From contig NZ_PJZH01000002.1 of NCBI RefSeq assembly GCF_002858715.1, forward strand, positions 248,001 through 312,000: a DNA stretch of 64,000 nucleotides. The letters are read 5' to 3'. The stretch's first letter is position 1. Each line of letters starts with the position of its first letter. The position numbers and the translations under genes are program-made. The DNA comes from Chimaeribacter coloradensis (lineage in GTDB: Bacteria > Pseudomonadota > Gammaproteobacteria > Enterobacterales > Enterobacteriaceae). A model generated the notes under the pieces. The model ran no database searches and had not been told where the DNA came from. It saw only the letters and a list, made by a program, of their open reading frames with translations. Below, piece after piece: positions 27,405 to 36,457 of the stretch.

Positions 27405-28141
27405 TTACCCTCCGCCACCTCACTGCCGGGTACGGGCGGCAGCCTGTGACCCTTCCGCTTAACGGTGTTTTCCGGCCCGGATCGCTGACGGCCGTGATCG
27501 GCGCTAACGGCAGCGGCAAATCCACACTGCTTAAAACGCTGGCCGGGTTGCAGCCCCCGGTTTCCGGGGCGGTGCAGCTGGCCCGCAGCGAGCGTCGTCA
27601 GCTCGCTTTTCTGCCGCAGCAGGCCGATCTCGACCGCCAGTTTCCTTTGCTGGTGGAGGATGTGGTGGCAATGGGGCTATTACGGCACCGCGGCGTATTC
27701 GGGCGGTTTACCCGTCACCACCGGCAGCAGGTTGTGCAGGCGTTGGGGCAGGTGGGCATGGCCGGGTTTGCCCGTGAGCCGATAGGCAGGCTTTCTGGCG
27801 GGCAATTCCAACGTGTGCTGTTTGCCCGCCTGCTGGTGCAACAGGCACCGTTAATCCTGCTGGATGAGCCCTTTACCGGCATCGATGCCGCAACGGTCCG
27901 GCTGTTGCTGGATCTTATCGCCGGGTGGCACACGCAGCAGCGTACCGTGATCGCCGTATTACACGATATTGAGATGGTCAGCGCCTGTTTTCCACAGACG
28001 CTCCTGCTTCACCCGCAGGGTAACGCCTGGGGGAATACGGCGCAGGTGCTGGTTCAGCAGCATGGCCGGGCCGCTGAACCCCCGGTTGAAAACGGGCCTG
28101 TTGCCGGGAAGAGGCTGTCGTGGGGGGAGGCCGCCTTATGA
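27401..28141 (+). CDS. Zinc/metal ABC transporter ATP-binding protein
   Basis: ATPase of a ZnuC-like metal importer (cluster A-I type). ATG at 27401 gives MITLRHLTAGYGRQP and 246 residues; an upstream ATG at 27368 lies inside the small preceding gene and is less likely. Walker A GANGSGKST, Q-loop FLPQQADLDRQFPL, signature LSGGQFQR, Walker B LILLDEPFTGID and the H-loop VLHDIE are all intact. It overlaps both neighbours by 4 bases (ATGA). With a Zur box upstream and Zn-independent ribosomal protein genes next door, zinc is the probable substrate. Confidence 0.9.
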   Translation: MITLRHLTAGYGRQPVTLPLNGVFRPGSLTAVIGANGSGKSTLLKTLAGLQPPVSGAVQLARSERRQLAFLPQQADLDRQFPLLVEDVVAMGLLRHRGVFGRFTRHHRQQVVQALGQVGMAGFAREPIGRLSGGQFQRVLFARLLVQQAPLILLDEPFTGIDAATVRLLLDLIAGWHTQQRTVIAVLHDIEMVSACFPQTLLLHPQGNAWGNTAQVLVQQHGRAAEPPVENGPVAGKRLSWGEAAL

Positions 28142-28995
28142 CGTTGCATCTGCTGAGCGACCCTTTCCTGACCTTCGGGTTTATGCGCCGTGCGCTGGTT
28201 GCCTGTCTGGCCCTGTCACTCAGCGCTGCGCCGCTGGGCGTTTTTTTGCTGTTGCGGCGCATGAGCCTGGTGGGGGATGCCCTTTCCCATGCGGTGCTGC
28301 CCGGCGCGGCGATAGGTTATTTGCTTTCCGGCATGTCTCTGGTGGCGATGGGCATCGGCGGTTTTATTGCCGGTCTGGCTGTTGCCATGCTTTCCGGCTG
28401 GGTCAGCCGCCATACGGCCTTAAAAGAAGATGCGAGTTTTGCCGGTTTCTATCTTGGATCGCTGGCGTTGGGGGTGACGCTGGTCTCCCTGCGCGGCTCC
28501 AGTATGGATCTGCTGCATGTGCTGTTTGGCTCTATCCTGGCAGTGGATGCCCATGCCCTGTTGCTGGTGGGGGCGATTGCTTCGCTCTCTCTGCTGGTGC
28601 TGGCGGTGCTTTACCGCGCGCTGGTGATCGAATCTTTCGATAAAACTTTTCTACAGCTCAGTGCCGGGCGCTGGCTGCCGGTGACTCACGCGGCATTTCT
28701 GGCGCTGGTGGTGATTAATCTGGTGGCCGGCTTCCAGATCCTCGGCACCCTGATGTCCGTGGGGCTGCTGATGTTACCGGCTGCCGCCGCCCGGCTATGG
28801 GCGCGCACTTTGCCGGCAACCCTGCTGACGGCTATCGCGTTTGGCATGGCCGCCAGCCTGGCCGGGTTGCTCTGGTCCTATTACGCCTCGATCCCCGCCG
28901 GCCCGGCCATTGTGCTGAGTGCCGCTCTGCTGTTTTTTATCTCAGTTTTATTTGGCCGGTGCGGCGGTTTTTTCGCCGCTGCCCGGTCGTTATAG
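28138..28995 (+). CDS. Zinc/metal ABC transporter permease
   Basis: ZnuB-like membrane subunit, 285 residues from ATG 28138. It is almost wholly hydrophobic with 8-9 likely helices. Family segments include LLRRMSLVGDALSHAVLPGAAIGYLL near the N-terminus and GFQILGTLMSVGLLMLPAAAARL towards the end. ATGA overlap with the ATPase gene. It would form the channel dimer of the importer. The TTT GGC CGG C-terminal part seems complete. Confidence 0.9.
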   Translation: MTLHLLSDPFLTFGFMRRALVACLALSLSAAPLGVFLLLRRMSLVGDALSHAVLPGAAIGYLLSGMSLVAMGIGGFIAGLAVAMLSGWVSRHTALKEDASFAGFYLGSLALGVTLVSLRGSSMDLLHVLFGSILAVDAHALLLVGAIASLSLLVLAVLYRALVIESFDKTFLQLSAGRWLPVTHAAFLALVVINLVAGFQILGTLMSVGLLMLPAAAARLWARTLPATLLTAIAFGMAASLAGLLWSYYASIPAGPAIVLSAALLFFISVLFGRCGGFFAAARSL

Positions 28996-29016
28996 TGTGT
29001 CAGATAAGGAGATTTC

Positions 29017-29895
29017 ATGAAGTATTTACCGGTGGTGTTGACTACGGCTGCCCTGTTGTCTGCCCCCTCAGCGATGGCAAAAACCGTGGAGACCGTGGCC
29101 AGTTTTTCCATTCTGGGTGATATGGTGCAGCACATCGGCGGGGAACATGTGCACGTCACGACCCTGGTCGGGCCGGACGGCGATCCGCACAGCTATGAAC
29201 CCCGCCCGCAGGACAGCCAGGCGCTGGCCAAGGCGGATCTGGTCTTTGTCAGCGGGCTGGGGCTGGAAGGGTGGATGGATCGCCTGATCGGGGCCTCCGG
29301 GTATCACGGGCATCCGGTGGTGGCTTCGGCAGGCGTGAATACCCGTCAGATGGAAGAGGACGGGAAAACCATCACCGATCCCCATGCCTGGAACAGTATG
29401 CAAAACGGCATCCTCTACGCCCGGCATATTATGGATGCGCTGATCGCCGCTGACCCGCAGGATGCGGACTATTTCCGGCAGCACGGCACGGCTTATATCA
29501 CGCAGTTACAGCAGCTTGACCAGTGGGCCAAACAGCAGTTTGCCCAGGTACCGGCAGAAAAACGCAAGGTACTGACGAGCCATGATGCGTTTGGCTATAT
29601 GGGGCGCGAGTATGGCGTCACCTTTATGGCCCCGGTGGGCTTCTCCACTGAGGCACAAGCCAGCGCCAGTGACGTCGCGGCATTGATCGGGCAGATCAGG
29701 CAGCAGCATGTTTCGGCCTATTTTATTGAAAACCAGACCGATCCGCGGCTGGTGAAACAGATTGCCGCGGCCAGCGGCGCGCAGCCTGGCGGGGAACTCT
29801 ATCCGGAGGCGTTGTCACCTTCCAATGGCCCGGCCCCTACCTATGTCCGGGCATTTCAGCATAATGTGACCGCCCTGGTCAGCAGCATGAAATAA
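29017..29895 (+). CDS. Zinc/metal ABC transporter substrate-binding protein
   Basis: Periplasmic metal-binding protein of the ZnuA/PsaA (cluster A-I) family, 292 residues. Signal peptide MKYLPVVLTTAALLSAPSAMA. Likely metal ligands are H58 (DPHSYEP), H123 (DPHAW) and H189 (SHDAFGY); the fourth is probably E264 (YPEALSP), where relatives often have Asp. A third-position His rather than Glu favours zinc over manganese. The His/Asp-rich loop of classical ZnuA is missing, so this looks like a second, chaperone-free type of zinc uptake protein. Ribosome site AAGGAGA precedes the ATG. Confidence 0.9.
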   Translation: MKYLPVVLTTAALLSAPSAMAKTVETVASFSILGDMVQHIGGEHVHVTTLVGPDGDPHSYEPRPQDSQALAKADLVFVSGLGLEGWMDRLIGASGYHGHPVVASAGVNTRQMEEDGKTITDPHAWNSMQNGILYARHIMDALIAADPQDADYFRQHGTAYITQLQQLDQWAKQQFAQVPAEKRKVLTSHDAFGYMGREYGVTFMAPVGFSTEAQASASDVAALIGQIRQQHVSAYFIENQTDPRLVKQIAAASGAQPGGELYPEALSPSNGPAPTYVRAFQHNVTALVSSMK

Positions 29896-29944
29896 GGATG
29901 ATCCCGTCGCGTATGCCGCGGCGGGATGACGTTATCGGCACATA

Positions 29945-29977
29945 AAAAAGCCCCGCTGGGCAGCCGCGGGGCTTTTT
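29945..29977. terminator. Bidirectional terminator between zinc operon and rpmJ2
   Basis: AAAAAGCCCCGC (29945-29956) pairs with GCGGGGCTTTTT (29966-29977). There are T-runs on both strands, so it can end both converging transcripts. Confidence 0.9.
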
Positions 29978-30007
29978 ACGTTATCAGAATGGCTTAATCA
30001 GAACAGC

Positions 30008-30148
30008 TTAGCGGCGTTTTTTCCGGCCTTGCACTGCTTTGAAGCGTGGGTTGCTTTTACAGATGACATACACACGGCCGTGGCGGCGGACCACTTTGCA
30101 ATCTTTATGGCGAAGCTTGGCTGAACGCAATGAACTGAGTACCTGCAT
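30008..30148 (-). CDS. rpmJ2: Ribosomal protein bL36B, zinc-independent paralog (YkgO type)
   Basis: 46-residue paralog of L36 starting [20 protein letters not shown] and containing [21 protein letters not shown]. It has the longer form without the zinc-ribbon CxxC...CxxxxH set of the standard L36 (C-minus type). In zinc starvation such paralogs replace the zinc-binding protein in ribosomes. It follows rpmE2 by 10 bases and shares its Zur-box promoter. Stop codon TAA at 30008-30010. Confidence 0.93.
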   Translation of the reverse strand: MQVLSSLRSAKLRHKDCKVVRRHGRVYVICKSNPRFKAVQGRKKRR

Positions 30149-30158
30149 GGTGTCCTCC

Positions 30159-30419
30159 TCAGGCAGATTTAGGCGTCAGGAAACGGCCAAACCGCTGCTG
30201 GAAGCGTGCGGTGCTGCCCTCTTTGGAAAACTCTTTCTGTTTCCCGGTGTAGTAGGGATGGGAGGCAGAAGAGATTTCAATTGCCACGTAGGGCATTTCG
30301 CGGCCTTCCCACTCAATGGTGCGGTCAGTACGCATCGTTGACCCTACGGCAAAGTAGGTATCGCTGCTGGTGTCGTGAAACACCACGGTACGGTAATCGG
30401 GATGAATGCCGGTGCGCAT
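30159..30419 (-). CDS. rpmE2: Ribosomal protein bL31B, zinc-independent paralog (YkgM type)
   Basis: 86-residue type B L31 without the CxxC zinc site. It begins [28 protein letters not shown] and ends in [10 protein letters not shown], the YkgM signature. Two ATGs stand in tandem; the second (30417-30419) has better spacing from AAGGAG and matches relatives. Replacement of the zinc-containing L31 frees zinc during starvation. It heads the rpmE2-rpmJ2 unit and has a Zur-type box 20 bases before the start. Confidence 0.95.
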   Translation of the reverse strand: MRTGIHPDYRTVVFHDTSSDTYFAVGSTMRTDRTIEWEGREMPYVAIEISSASHPYYTGKQKEFSKEGSTARFQQRFGRFLTPKSA

Positions 30420-30438
30420 CATGCTCTCCTTTTGGGTA

Positions 30439-30453
30439 TGTTATAACATAACA
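30439..30453. promoter_or_regulatory. Zur box before rpmE2-rpmJ2
   Basis: TGTTATAACATAACA: the left arm equals that of the box at 27237 and the right arm differs by one base. It lies 20 bases upstream of rpmE2. rpmE2/rpmJ2 (ykgM/ykgO) belong to the known Zur regulon. Confidence 0.85.
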
Positions 30454-30525
30454 ATTGATGTGCCCAGTATTGCGCAAAGCAGGGCGGATAGCAAGCCCAT
30501 TGCGGCCCGGCAGTAAACCGCAGGC

Positions 30526-30554
30526 AAAAAAAAGCCGCGCAGTGCGCGGCTTTT
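30526..30554 (-). terminator. Terminator after acrAB
   Basis: On the minus strand the stem GCCGCGC/GCGCGGC (30534-30540 with 30544-30550) is followed by a run of eight T (complement of 30526-30533). Confidence 0.88.
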
Positions 30555-30572
30555 AAGTTCAAAAAGCGTGGG

Positions 30573-33500
30573 TTAGTGCTTGTTCAACGAAACGTCAGGG
30601 GTGTGGCTATGCTCCACATCGTCTGATTTTTTGCTGAAGCGGCGGCGAACCACCACAAAGAAGACCGGCACGAAGAAGATCGCCAGGATGGTGGCGGTCA
30701 CCATCCCGCCCATTACCCCGGTACCTACCGCATTTTGCGCGCCGGAACCGGCACCGGTCGAGATAACCAGCGGTAACACACCCAGGATAAAGGCCAGCGA
30801 GGTCATCAGGATCGGGCGAAGACGCATCCGCACCGCTTCCAGGGTCGCTTCAATCAGCCCTTTGCCCTCTTTGTCCATCAGATCCTTGGCGAATTCCACA
30901 ATCAGGATGGCGTTCTTCGCCGACAGACCAATGGTGGTCAACAGCCCTACCTGGAAGTAGACGTCGTTGCTCAGGCCACGGAAGGTCGCGGCAAGCAGCG
31001 CCCCGATCACCCCGAGCGGCACCACCAGCATAACGGAGAACGGAATCGACCAGCTTTCATACAGCGCCGCCAGGCAGAGGAACACCACAATCAGCGAGAT
31101 GGCATACAGGGCAGGGGCCTGGTTACCCGAGAGCCGCTCCTGATAAGACATACCCGTCCAGTCGTAGCCGATACCGGTCGGCAGTTTCGCCGCCAGTGAC
31201 TCCATCATCGCCATGGCTTCACCACTACTCTTACCGGGCGCAGGCTGGCCCAGCAACTCCATAGACGGCAAGCCGTTATAGCGTTCAAGGCGCGGCGAAC
31301 CGTGCTCCCAATGGGAGGTGGAGAAGGAGGAGAACGGCACCATCTGGCCATTGCTGCCGCGCACATACCAGTTGTTGAGATCGCTCGGCAACATGCGGTA
31401 TTGCGCCTGCGACTGCACGTAGACTTTCTTCACGCGGCCGCGGTCAATAAAGTCATTCACGTAGCTGCCGCCCCAGGCAGAGCCCAGCGTGGTGTTGATG
31501 TCGGAGATAGAGACACCCAGGGCTTCCGCTTTCTCCTGATCGATTTCCAGTTTGAACTGCGGGGTATCCTCCAGGCCGTTCGGGCGCACACCCACCAGCA
31601 GGTCACTGTGCTGGGCAATCATGCCGAGCAGCTGGTTACGCGCTTCGGTGAGTTTGTTGTGGCCCAGGTTAGCCTGGTCAATCAGCTGGAAATCGAAGCC
31701 GGTAGCCGTACCCAGCTCAACAATCGCCGGGAGGTTGAACGGGAAGACCATGGCATCTTTAATGGCGGAGAAGGTGCCCATCGCCCGCCCGGCAATCGCC
31801 GGTACTTTATTCTCTTCACCGCTGCGTTCAGACCAGTCTTTCAGGCTGACGAAGGCGATACCGGTGTTCTGGCCCTGGCCGGAGAAACCGAAGCCGTTAA
31901 CCGCAAACACCGAGTTCACGTTGGCTTTCTCTTTCTCCAGATAGTAGTTGGTTACCTCATCCAGCACTTTTTGCGTCCGCTCCTGGGTGGCCCCGGCCGG
32001 CAGCTGAACCATGGTCAGGAACACCCCCTGATCCTCTTCCGGCAGGAAGGAGGTCGGCAGGCGGACGAACAGCAGCGCCATCCCGACCACAATCACCAGG
32101 TAGACCAGCAGATAGCGGCCGGTGCTGCGCAGGATATTGCCCACGCTGTCGGTGTAGTGGTTGGTGCTGCTTTCGAACATCCGGTTGAACCAGCCGAAGA
32201 AGCCTTTCTTGTCATCATGGTGGCCTTTCGGCACCGGCTTCAGCAGGGTGGCACAGAGTGCCGGGGTCAGGATCAGTGCGACAATCACCGACAGCACCAT
32301 CGCGGACACGATAGTGATCGAGAACTGACGGTAGATTACCCCGGTCGAGCCGCCAAAGAAGGCCATCGGGATAAACACCGCAGAGAGCACCAGCGCAATC
32401 CCCACCAGCGCGCCCTGGATCTGCTCCATCGATTTTTTGGTGGCCTCTTTCGGCGGCAGGCCCTCTTCGACCATCACACGCTCGACGTTCTCCACCACGA
32501 CGATGGCGTCATCCACCAGCAGGCCGATCGCCAGCACCATACCGAACATCGTCAGGGTGTTGATCGAGTAGCCGAAGGCAGCGATGACCGCAAAGGTCCC
32601 GAGCAATACGACCGGTACCGCAATGGTCGGAATCAGCGTCGCACGGAAGTTTTGCAGGAAGAGGTACATCACCAGGAACACCAGCACGATCGCTTCGAAC
32701 AGCGTTTTCACCACTTCGTTAATCGAGATCTGGACGAAAGGCGTGGTGTCGTACGGGTAAACCACCTGCATCCCATTCGGGAAGAAGGGTTTGAGTTTGT
32801 CCAGCGTGGCTTTTACTGCTTTGGAGGTGTCCAGGGCGTTGGCACCGGTCGCCAGTTTGATGCCGAGGCCGGCAGCCGGCTGGCCGTTGAAGCGTGCCAC
32901 CACGCTGTAGTTTTCACCGCCCAGCTCAATGGTTGCCACGTCACGCAGGCGCACCTGGGAGCCGTCCGGGTTCACTTTCAGCAGGATTTTACCGAACTCT
33001 TCCGTCGAGGTAAGGCGCGTCTGCGCAATGATGGAGGAGTTCAGCTGCTGCCCTTTTACCGGCGGCGTCCCGCCCAGCTGACCGGCGGCCACCTGGTTAT
33101 TCTGCACCGTAATGGCGTTAATCACGTCCACCGGGGTGAGCGCAAAGTTGGTCAGCTTGTTCGGGTCCATCCAGATGCGCATCGCATACTGGGAACCAAA
33201 CAGCTGCACGTCACCCACACCGCTGGTACGGCTGATCGGGTCCTGAATATTCGACGCCACATAGTCCGCAATATCTTCCTGCGTCATGGTGCCGTTGTTA
33301 TTCACGAAACCGGCCACCATCAGGAAGCTGCTGCTCGACTTCTGTACCTTGATCCCCTGTTGCTGCACTTCCTGCGGCAGCAGCGGCATCGCCAGCTGCA
33401 GCTTGTTCTGCACCTGCACTTGGGCGATGTCAGCATCCGTGCCGGAGGCGAAGGTCAGCGTCAGGGTCACACTGCCGGACGAGTCACTGGAGGAGGCCAT

Positions 33501-33731
33501 GTACATCAGGTTATCGATGCCGTTCATGTTCTGCTCGATAACCTGCGTCACGGTATCCTGCACCGTCTGCGCGTCAGCACCCGGGTAGTTGGCGGAAATT
33601 TCAATCGCCGGAGGCGCAACCGTCGGATATTGCGCAATCGGCAGCTTTAATATCGACAGGCCGCCCGCCAGCATAATAATGATGGCGATAACCCACGCAA
33701 AAATGGGGCGATCTATAAAGAACTTAGCCAT
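30573..33731 (-). CDS. acrB: AcrB, RND multidrug efflux pump
   Basis: Inner-membrane proton/drug antiporter that works with AcrA and TolC to expel bile salts, dyes, antibiotics and solvents. It has 1052 residues (1049 in E. coli). [23 protein letters not shown] start, proton-relay DD pair in [18 protein letters not shown], central hydrophobic helices, and periplasmic porter loops. The C-terminus ends in DVSLNKH. Close identity to E. coli AcrB along the entire chain. It follows acrA by 16 bases in one operon. Confidence 0.98.
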   Translation of the reverse strand: MAKFFIDRPIFAWVIAIIIMLAGGLSILKLPIAQYPTVAPPAIEISANYPGADAQTVQDTVTQVIEQNMNGIDNLMYMASSSDSSGSVTLTLTFASGTDADIAQVQVQNKLQLAMPLLPQEVQQQGIKVQKSSSSFLMVAGFVNNNGTMTQEDIADYVASNIQDPISRTSGVGDVQLFGSQYAMRIWMDPNKLTNFALTPVDVINAITVQNNQVAAGQLGGTPPVKGQQLNSSIIAQTRLTSTEEFGKILLKVNPDGSQVRLRDVATIELGGENYSVVARFNGQPAAGLGIKLATGANALDTSKAVKATLDKLKPFFPNGMQVVYPYDTTPFVQISINEVVKTLFEAIVLVFLVMYLFLQNFRATLIPTIAVPVVLLGTFAVIAAFGYSINTLTMFGMVLAIGLLVDDAIVVVENVERVMVEEGLPPKEATKKSMEQIQGALVGIALVLSAVFIPMAFFGGSTGVIYRQFSITIVSAMVLSVIVALILTPALCATLLKPVPKGHHDDKKGFFGWFNRMFESSTNHYTDSVGNILRSTGRYLLVYLVIVVGMALLFVRLPTSFLPEEDQGVFLTMVQLPAGATQERTQKVLDEVTNYYLEKEKANVNSVFAVNGFGFSGQGQNTGIAFVSLKDWSERSGEENKVPAIAGRAMGTFSAIKDAMVFPFNLPAIVELGTATGFDFQLIDQANLGHNKLTEARNQLLGMIAQHSDLLVGVRPNGLEDTPQFKLEIDQEKAEALGVSISDINTTLGSAWGGSYVNDFIDRGRVKKVYVQSQAQYRMLPSDLNNWYVRGSNGQMVPFSSFSTSHWEHGSPRLERYNGLPSMELLGQPAPGKSSGEAMAMMESLAAKLPTGIGYDWTGMSYQERLSGNQAPALYAISLIVVFLCLAALYESWSIPFSVMLVVPLGVIGALLAATFRGLSNDVYFQVGLLTTIGLSAKNAILIVEFAKDLMDKEGKGLIEATLEAVRMRLRPILMTSLAFILGVLPLVISTGAGSGAQNAVGTGVMGGMVTATILAIFFVPVFFVVVRRRFSKKSDDVEHSHTPDVSLNKH

Positions 33732-33747
33732 GTATTACCGGCTCCTA

Positions 33748-34959
33748 TTAAGACTTCGAGGCGTTGTCGGACGATGCCTGCTGCTGTTCACCTGCGGGTT
33801 GCGCCGGCGCATCAGCGCTCACTTCCTGTACCTTCACCTGCGCGCCCGGCTTCACCTTCTGCAGGCCGGTCACGATGACGCGGTCACCCGCTTTCAGGCC
33901 CTCGGTGACCAGCCATTTATCCCCAATCGCCTGGGAGGTCTTCAGGGTACGGTTCTCAACTTTGTCACCGGCACCTACCACCATCGCGGTGGCTTCACCA
34001 CGCGGGTTGCGGGTAATGCCCTGTTGCGGCACCAGCAGCGCATTTTCATTCACGCCCTCATCCAACCGCGCACGCACAAACATCCCCGGCAGCAGGATAT
34101 GGTCCGGGTTCGGGAACACGGCACGCAGGGTGATGGAACCGGTGGTTTCGTCCACGGTCACGTCAGAGAACTCCAGCGTCCCTTCCTGTTTGTACTGGCT
34201 GCCGTTTTCCATCAGCAGCGTCACTTTGGCTTTGCCGTTCTGCTGCTTCAGCGACCCTTCCGCCATCTCCTGCTGTAGACGCAGGAAATCGGTGCTGGAC
34301 TGGGTAACGTCAACATAGATCGGGTCAAGCTGCTGTACGGTGGCCAGGGCATTGGTCTGCCCGCTGGTGACCAGCGCGCCTTCGGTGACGCTGGATTTGC
34401 CGATACGGCCGCTGATAGGGGAGGTGACTTTGGTGTAAGCCAGGTTGATACGCGCGGTTTCCACGGCGGCTTTGGCAGCGAGCACCGAGGCATCGGCGGA
34501 GCTGGCGTCGGCCTGCGCCTGATCGTAATCCTGTTTACTGATGTAGTTAGTCCCGAGCAGGGGCTTATAACGGTTCAGTGTCACACGGGCGATTTGGGCA
34601 GTGGCCTCGGCCTTGGCCAGATCGCCTTTGGCACTGTTATAGGAAGCCTGATACGTTGCAGGATCGATCTGATAAAGGGAGGTGCCTGCCTGAATATCAC
34701 TGCCTTCAACAAAGTTGCGCTTAAGAATAATGCCGCTGACCTGGGGGCGGACCTCTGCCACGCGGAAAGCAGTGGTACGGCCGGGCAATTCAGTGGTGAT
34801 ATTCAGCGGCGCGGTTTTCAGCGTCACGATGCCCACTTCCGGTGCCTGCTGTTGCTGGGCTCCCTGTGAGGACTCCTTATCATTACATCCTGCGAGAACT
34901 AAGCTGCCTGAAAGCATCAGAACGGCCGCCAGAGGCGTTAACCCTCTGTTTTTGTTCAT
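33748..34959 (-). CDS. acrA: AcrA, periplasmic adaptor lipoprotein of the efflux pump
   Basis: Membrane-fusion protein linking AcrB to TolC. 403 residues (397 in E. coli). Lipoprotein signal MNKNRGLTPLAAVLMLSGSL ending in VLAGC; then lipoyl-type half motifs, a long alpha hairpin (about residues 100-170), beta-barrel and membrane-proximal domains (GSQYKQEGTLEFSDVTVDETTGSI). The tail is rich in Gln, Ser and Ala. First gene of acrAB, controlled from the acrR-acrA gap. Confidence 0.97.
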   Translation of the reverse strand: MNKNRGLTPLAAVLMLSGSLVLAGCNDKESSQGAQQQQAPEVGIVTLKTAPLNITTELPGRTTAFRVAEVRPQVSGIILKRNFVEGSDIQAGTSLYQIDPATYQASYNSAKGDLAKAEATAQIARVTLNRYKPLLGTNYISKQDYDQAQADASSADASVLAAKAAVETARINLAYTKVTSPISGRIGKSSVTEGALVTSGQTNALATVQQLDPIYVDVTQSSTDFLRLQQEMAEGSLKQQNGKAKVTLLMENGSQYKQEGTLEFSDVTVDETTGSITLRAVFPNPDHILLPGMFVRARLDEGVNENALLVPQQGITRNPRGEATAMVVGAGDKVENRTLKTSQAIGDKWLVTEGLKAGDRVIVTGLQKVKPGAQVKVQEVSADAPAQPAGEQQQASSDNASKS

Positions 34960-35049
34960 AGATAAACCTCAAGTGTCCGATTTCAAATTGATCAATGGAT
35001 CACAAGCCATAAAACCCATTGCTGCATTTTAGATATGTGCGTACCATCG

Positions 35050-35073
35050 TACATACATACGCGAATGTATGTA
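35050..35073. promoter_or_regulatory. AcrR operator in the acrA-acrR gap
   Basis: A 24-base palindrome: TACATACAT on the left and ATGTATGTA on the right around ACGCGA. The arms equal those of the known E. coli AcrR site. It lies 29 bases before acrR and about 90 bases before acrA, so the repressor would control both. Confidence 0.9.
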
Positions 35074-35101
35074 AGACATCTCTTTGTGAAAACCAATTGC
35101 C

Positions 35102-35785
35102 ATGGCACGAAAAACCAAACAACAAGCACTTGAAACCCGCCAACAAATTCTGGACGCCGCGGTGAGGGAATTTTCAGAACGTGGAGTGTCTGCGACGTCA
35201 CTGACGGATATTGCCACCGCGGCCGGCGTAACGCGGGGTGCTATCTATTGGCACTTCAAAAACAAGGTAGACCTGTTTAACGAAGTCTGGGCCATCTCTG
35301 AGTCAAAAATAGACGATCTCGAAATAGAGTATCAGGCAAAGTACCCCAATAATCCACTGCGCGTCCTGCGTGAAATCCTTATCTATGTGCTCTGCGCCAC
35401 GGTAGACGATCCACGCCGCCGTGCCTTGATGGAGATCATTTTTCATAAGTGTGAGTTTGTGGGGGAGCTGATGTCCCTGCAGCAGGCGCACAAGATTCTG
35501 TATCTGGAAAGTTACGAGAAAATAGAAACTGTTTTAAAAAACTGTGTCGATCGCAAGTTATTGCCTGCCGACCTCCATACCCGCCGCGCCGCCGTGGTGC
35601 TGCGCTCTTATATCAGCGGGCTGATGGAGAACTGGCTGTTTATGCCGGAAGGGTTTGATCTCAAAGGGCAGGCGGCGAATTACGCCGATATTTATATCGA
35701 TATGTTAACCCTCAGCCCGCATTTGCGGCGGGAGGGCGCGGCACCGGAAGGGGAAAGCCAGGGGCCACTCCCGGGGAAGAACTGA
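35102..35785 (+). CDS. acrR: AcrR, TetR-family repressor of acrAB
   Basis: Ligand-responsive repressor. It has 227 residues (215 in E. coli), the extra part being at the C-terminus. N-terminal helix-turn-helix: [54 protein letters not shown], matching E. coli. The ligand-binding domain has [32 protein letters not shown]. Divergent from acrA. It ends in a low-complexity tail followed by short repeats and a strong terminator. Confidence 0.95.
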   Translation: MARKTKQQALETRQQILDAAVREFSERGVSATSLTDIATAAGVTRGAIYWHFKNKVDLFNEVWAISESKIDDLEIEYQAKYPNNPLRVLREILIYVLCATVDDPRRRALMEIIFHKCEFVGELMSLQQAHKILYLESYEKIETVLKNCVDRKLLPADLHTRRAAVVLRSYISGLMENWLFMPEGFDLKGQAANYADIYIDMLTLSPHLRREGAAPEGESQGPLPGKN

Positions 35786-35846
35786 CCTCATCTCTGCGCG
35801 ATGCCGCTTGTCAGGCGCCTGTCCCGCTAACGGCACCGGCCCGTAT

Positions 35847-35896
35847 AACAGCCGGCCCGGTACAATAGCCGACCCGAAAAACAGCCGACCCGGAAA
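35847..35896. repeat. Imperfect tandem repeat of 16-17 bases downstream of acrR
   Basis: Three units in a row: 35847-35863, 35864-35879 and 35880-35896, with the shared core A(A/C)(C/T)AGCC(G)(A/G)CCCG. The third runs into the left arm of the terminator stem and a fourth partial copy (ACAGC) follows. Non-coding, between acrR and ybaM. Confidence 0.65.
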
Positions 35897-35934
35897 ACAG
35901 CGGGGCTGGCTGAACGGCCCCGCTGTTTTCCGGG
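35889..35934. terminator. Bidirectional terminator between acrR and ybaM
   Basis: An 18-base perfect inverted repeat: 35889-35906 pairs with 35917-35934, ten-base loop. The arms include AAAACAGCGGGGC and GCCCCGCTGTTTT, giving short T-runs inside the stem on both strands. Confidence 0.8.
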
Positions 35935-35947
35935 CGATAACGCCTTC

Positions 35948-36115
35948 TCAGGCGCTGAGCGGGTTGTCTCCCCCCAGCCGCAACTTTTCCCGGTAGTCAC
36001 GCGCGACAATCTCCAGGGCCGCCAGCGCGATATCCGGCGCAATTTCATTGCATTCCAGCAGGTAGATCAGATCGACCGCCAACTGCAGTTCCGGTGAGGC
36101 ATTTTCAACTGACAT
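35948..36115 (-). CDS. ybaM: YbaM (DUF2496) small protein
   Basis: 55-residue protein of unknown function. Reading left from CAT at 36113-36115: MSVENASPELQLAVDLIYLL, then ENCEIAP-like region and EIVARDYREKLRLGG; this aligns with E. coli YbaM ([23 protein letters not shown]). Soluble and helical. It ends in a TGA at 35948-35950, 14 bases after the acrR terminator. In E. coli it lies beside priC; here a small membrane-protein gene intervenes. Confidence 0.85.
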   Translation of the reverse strand: MSVENASPELQLAVDLIYLLECNEIAPDIALAALEIVARDYREKLRLGGDNPLSA

Positions 36116-36124
36116 AAGGCCAAC

Positions 36125-36373
36125 TCAATAGGTGCGTTTGCGATAAACAAACAGAATCAGGATTGCGCCCGTCAGTGCGATAAGCAAGCTTCTGAAACTG
36201 AACCCGGCGAGCGAACCTGACTCCAGATAGGTGCTGATATACCCGCCCACCAGCGCGCCGCTGATGGCCAGCACTACCCATAAAATCACGCTGCCGCCTT
36301 CTTTGCCCGGCAAGAACACTTTTGCCAGCAGCCCGACTGCCAGCCCCAGAATGATCCATGAAATCAGGCCCAT
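36125..36373 (-). CDS. GlsB/YeaQ/YmgE family small membrane protein
   Basis: 82 residues from the ATG at 36371-36373 (GGGAGA five bases before). Three hydrophobic helices, MGLISWIILGLAVGLLAKVFLPG, SVILWVVLAISGALVGGYIST and LLIALTGAILILFVYRKR, with the glycine-rich motif GKEGGSVILWVVLAISGALVGG of the transglycosylase-associated (YeaQ) family. Members are stress-inducible with unknown role. It starts 84 bases downstream of priC and ends 10 bases before ybaM, all on the same strand, so may be in one unit. E. coli lacks a copy at this spot. Confidence 0.88.
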   Translation of the reverse strand: MGLISWIILGLAVGLLAKVFLPGKEGGSVILWVVLAISGALVGGYISTYLESGSLAGFSFRSLLIALTGAILILFVYRKRTY

Positions 36374-36457
36374 AATGTTCTCCCGCCAGGACATCCCTAT
36401 AGTATAGATAATTGTTAATGCTGTAAGGCCGGCGCTTTAAAAAATTGTGATAAACAT

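Noticed and set aside
31302-33650. 782-codon plus-strand frame opposite acrB
   Set aside because: Its product is His/Arg/Gln-rich and looks like a reverse-strand shadow of acrB codon bias. No start signal or family.
35041-35100. Possible short coding frames in the acrA-acrR gap
   Set aside because: The region is explained by the AcrR palindrome and promoters.
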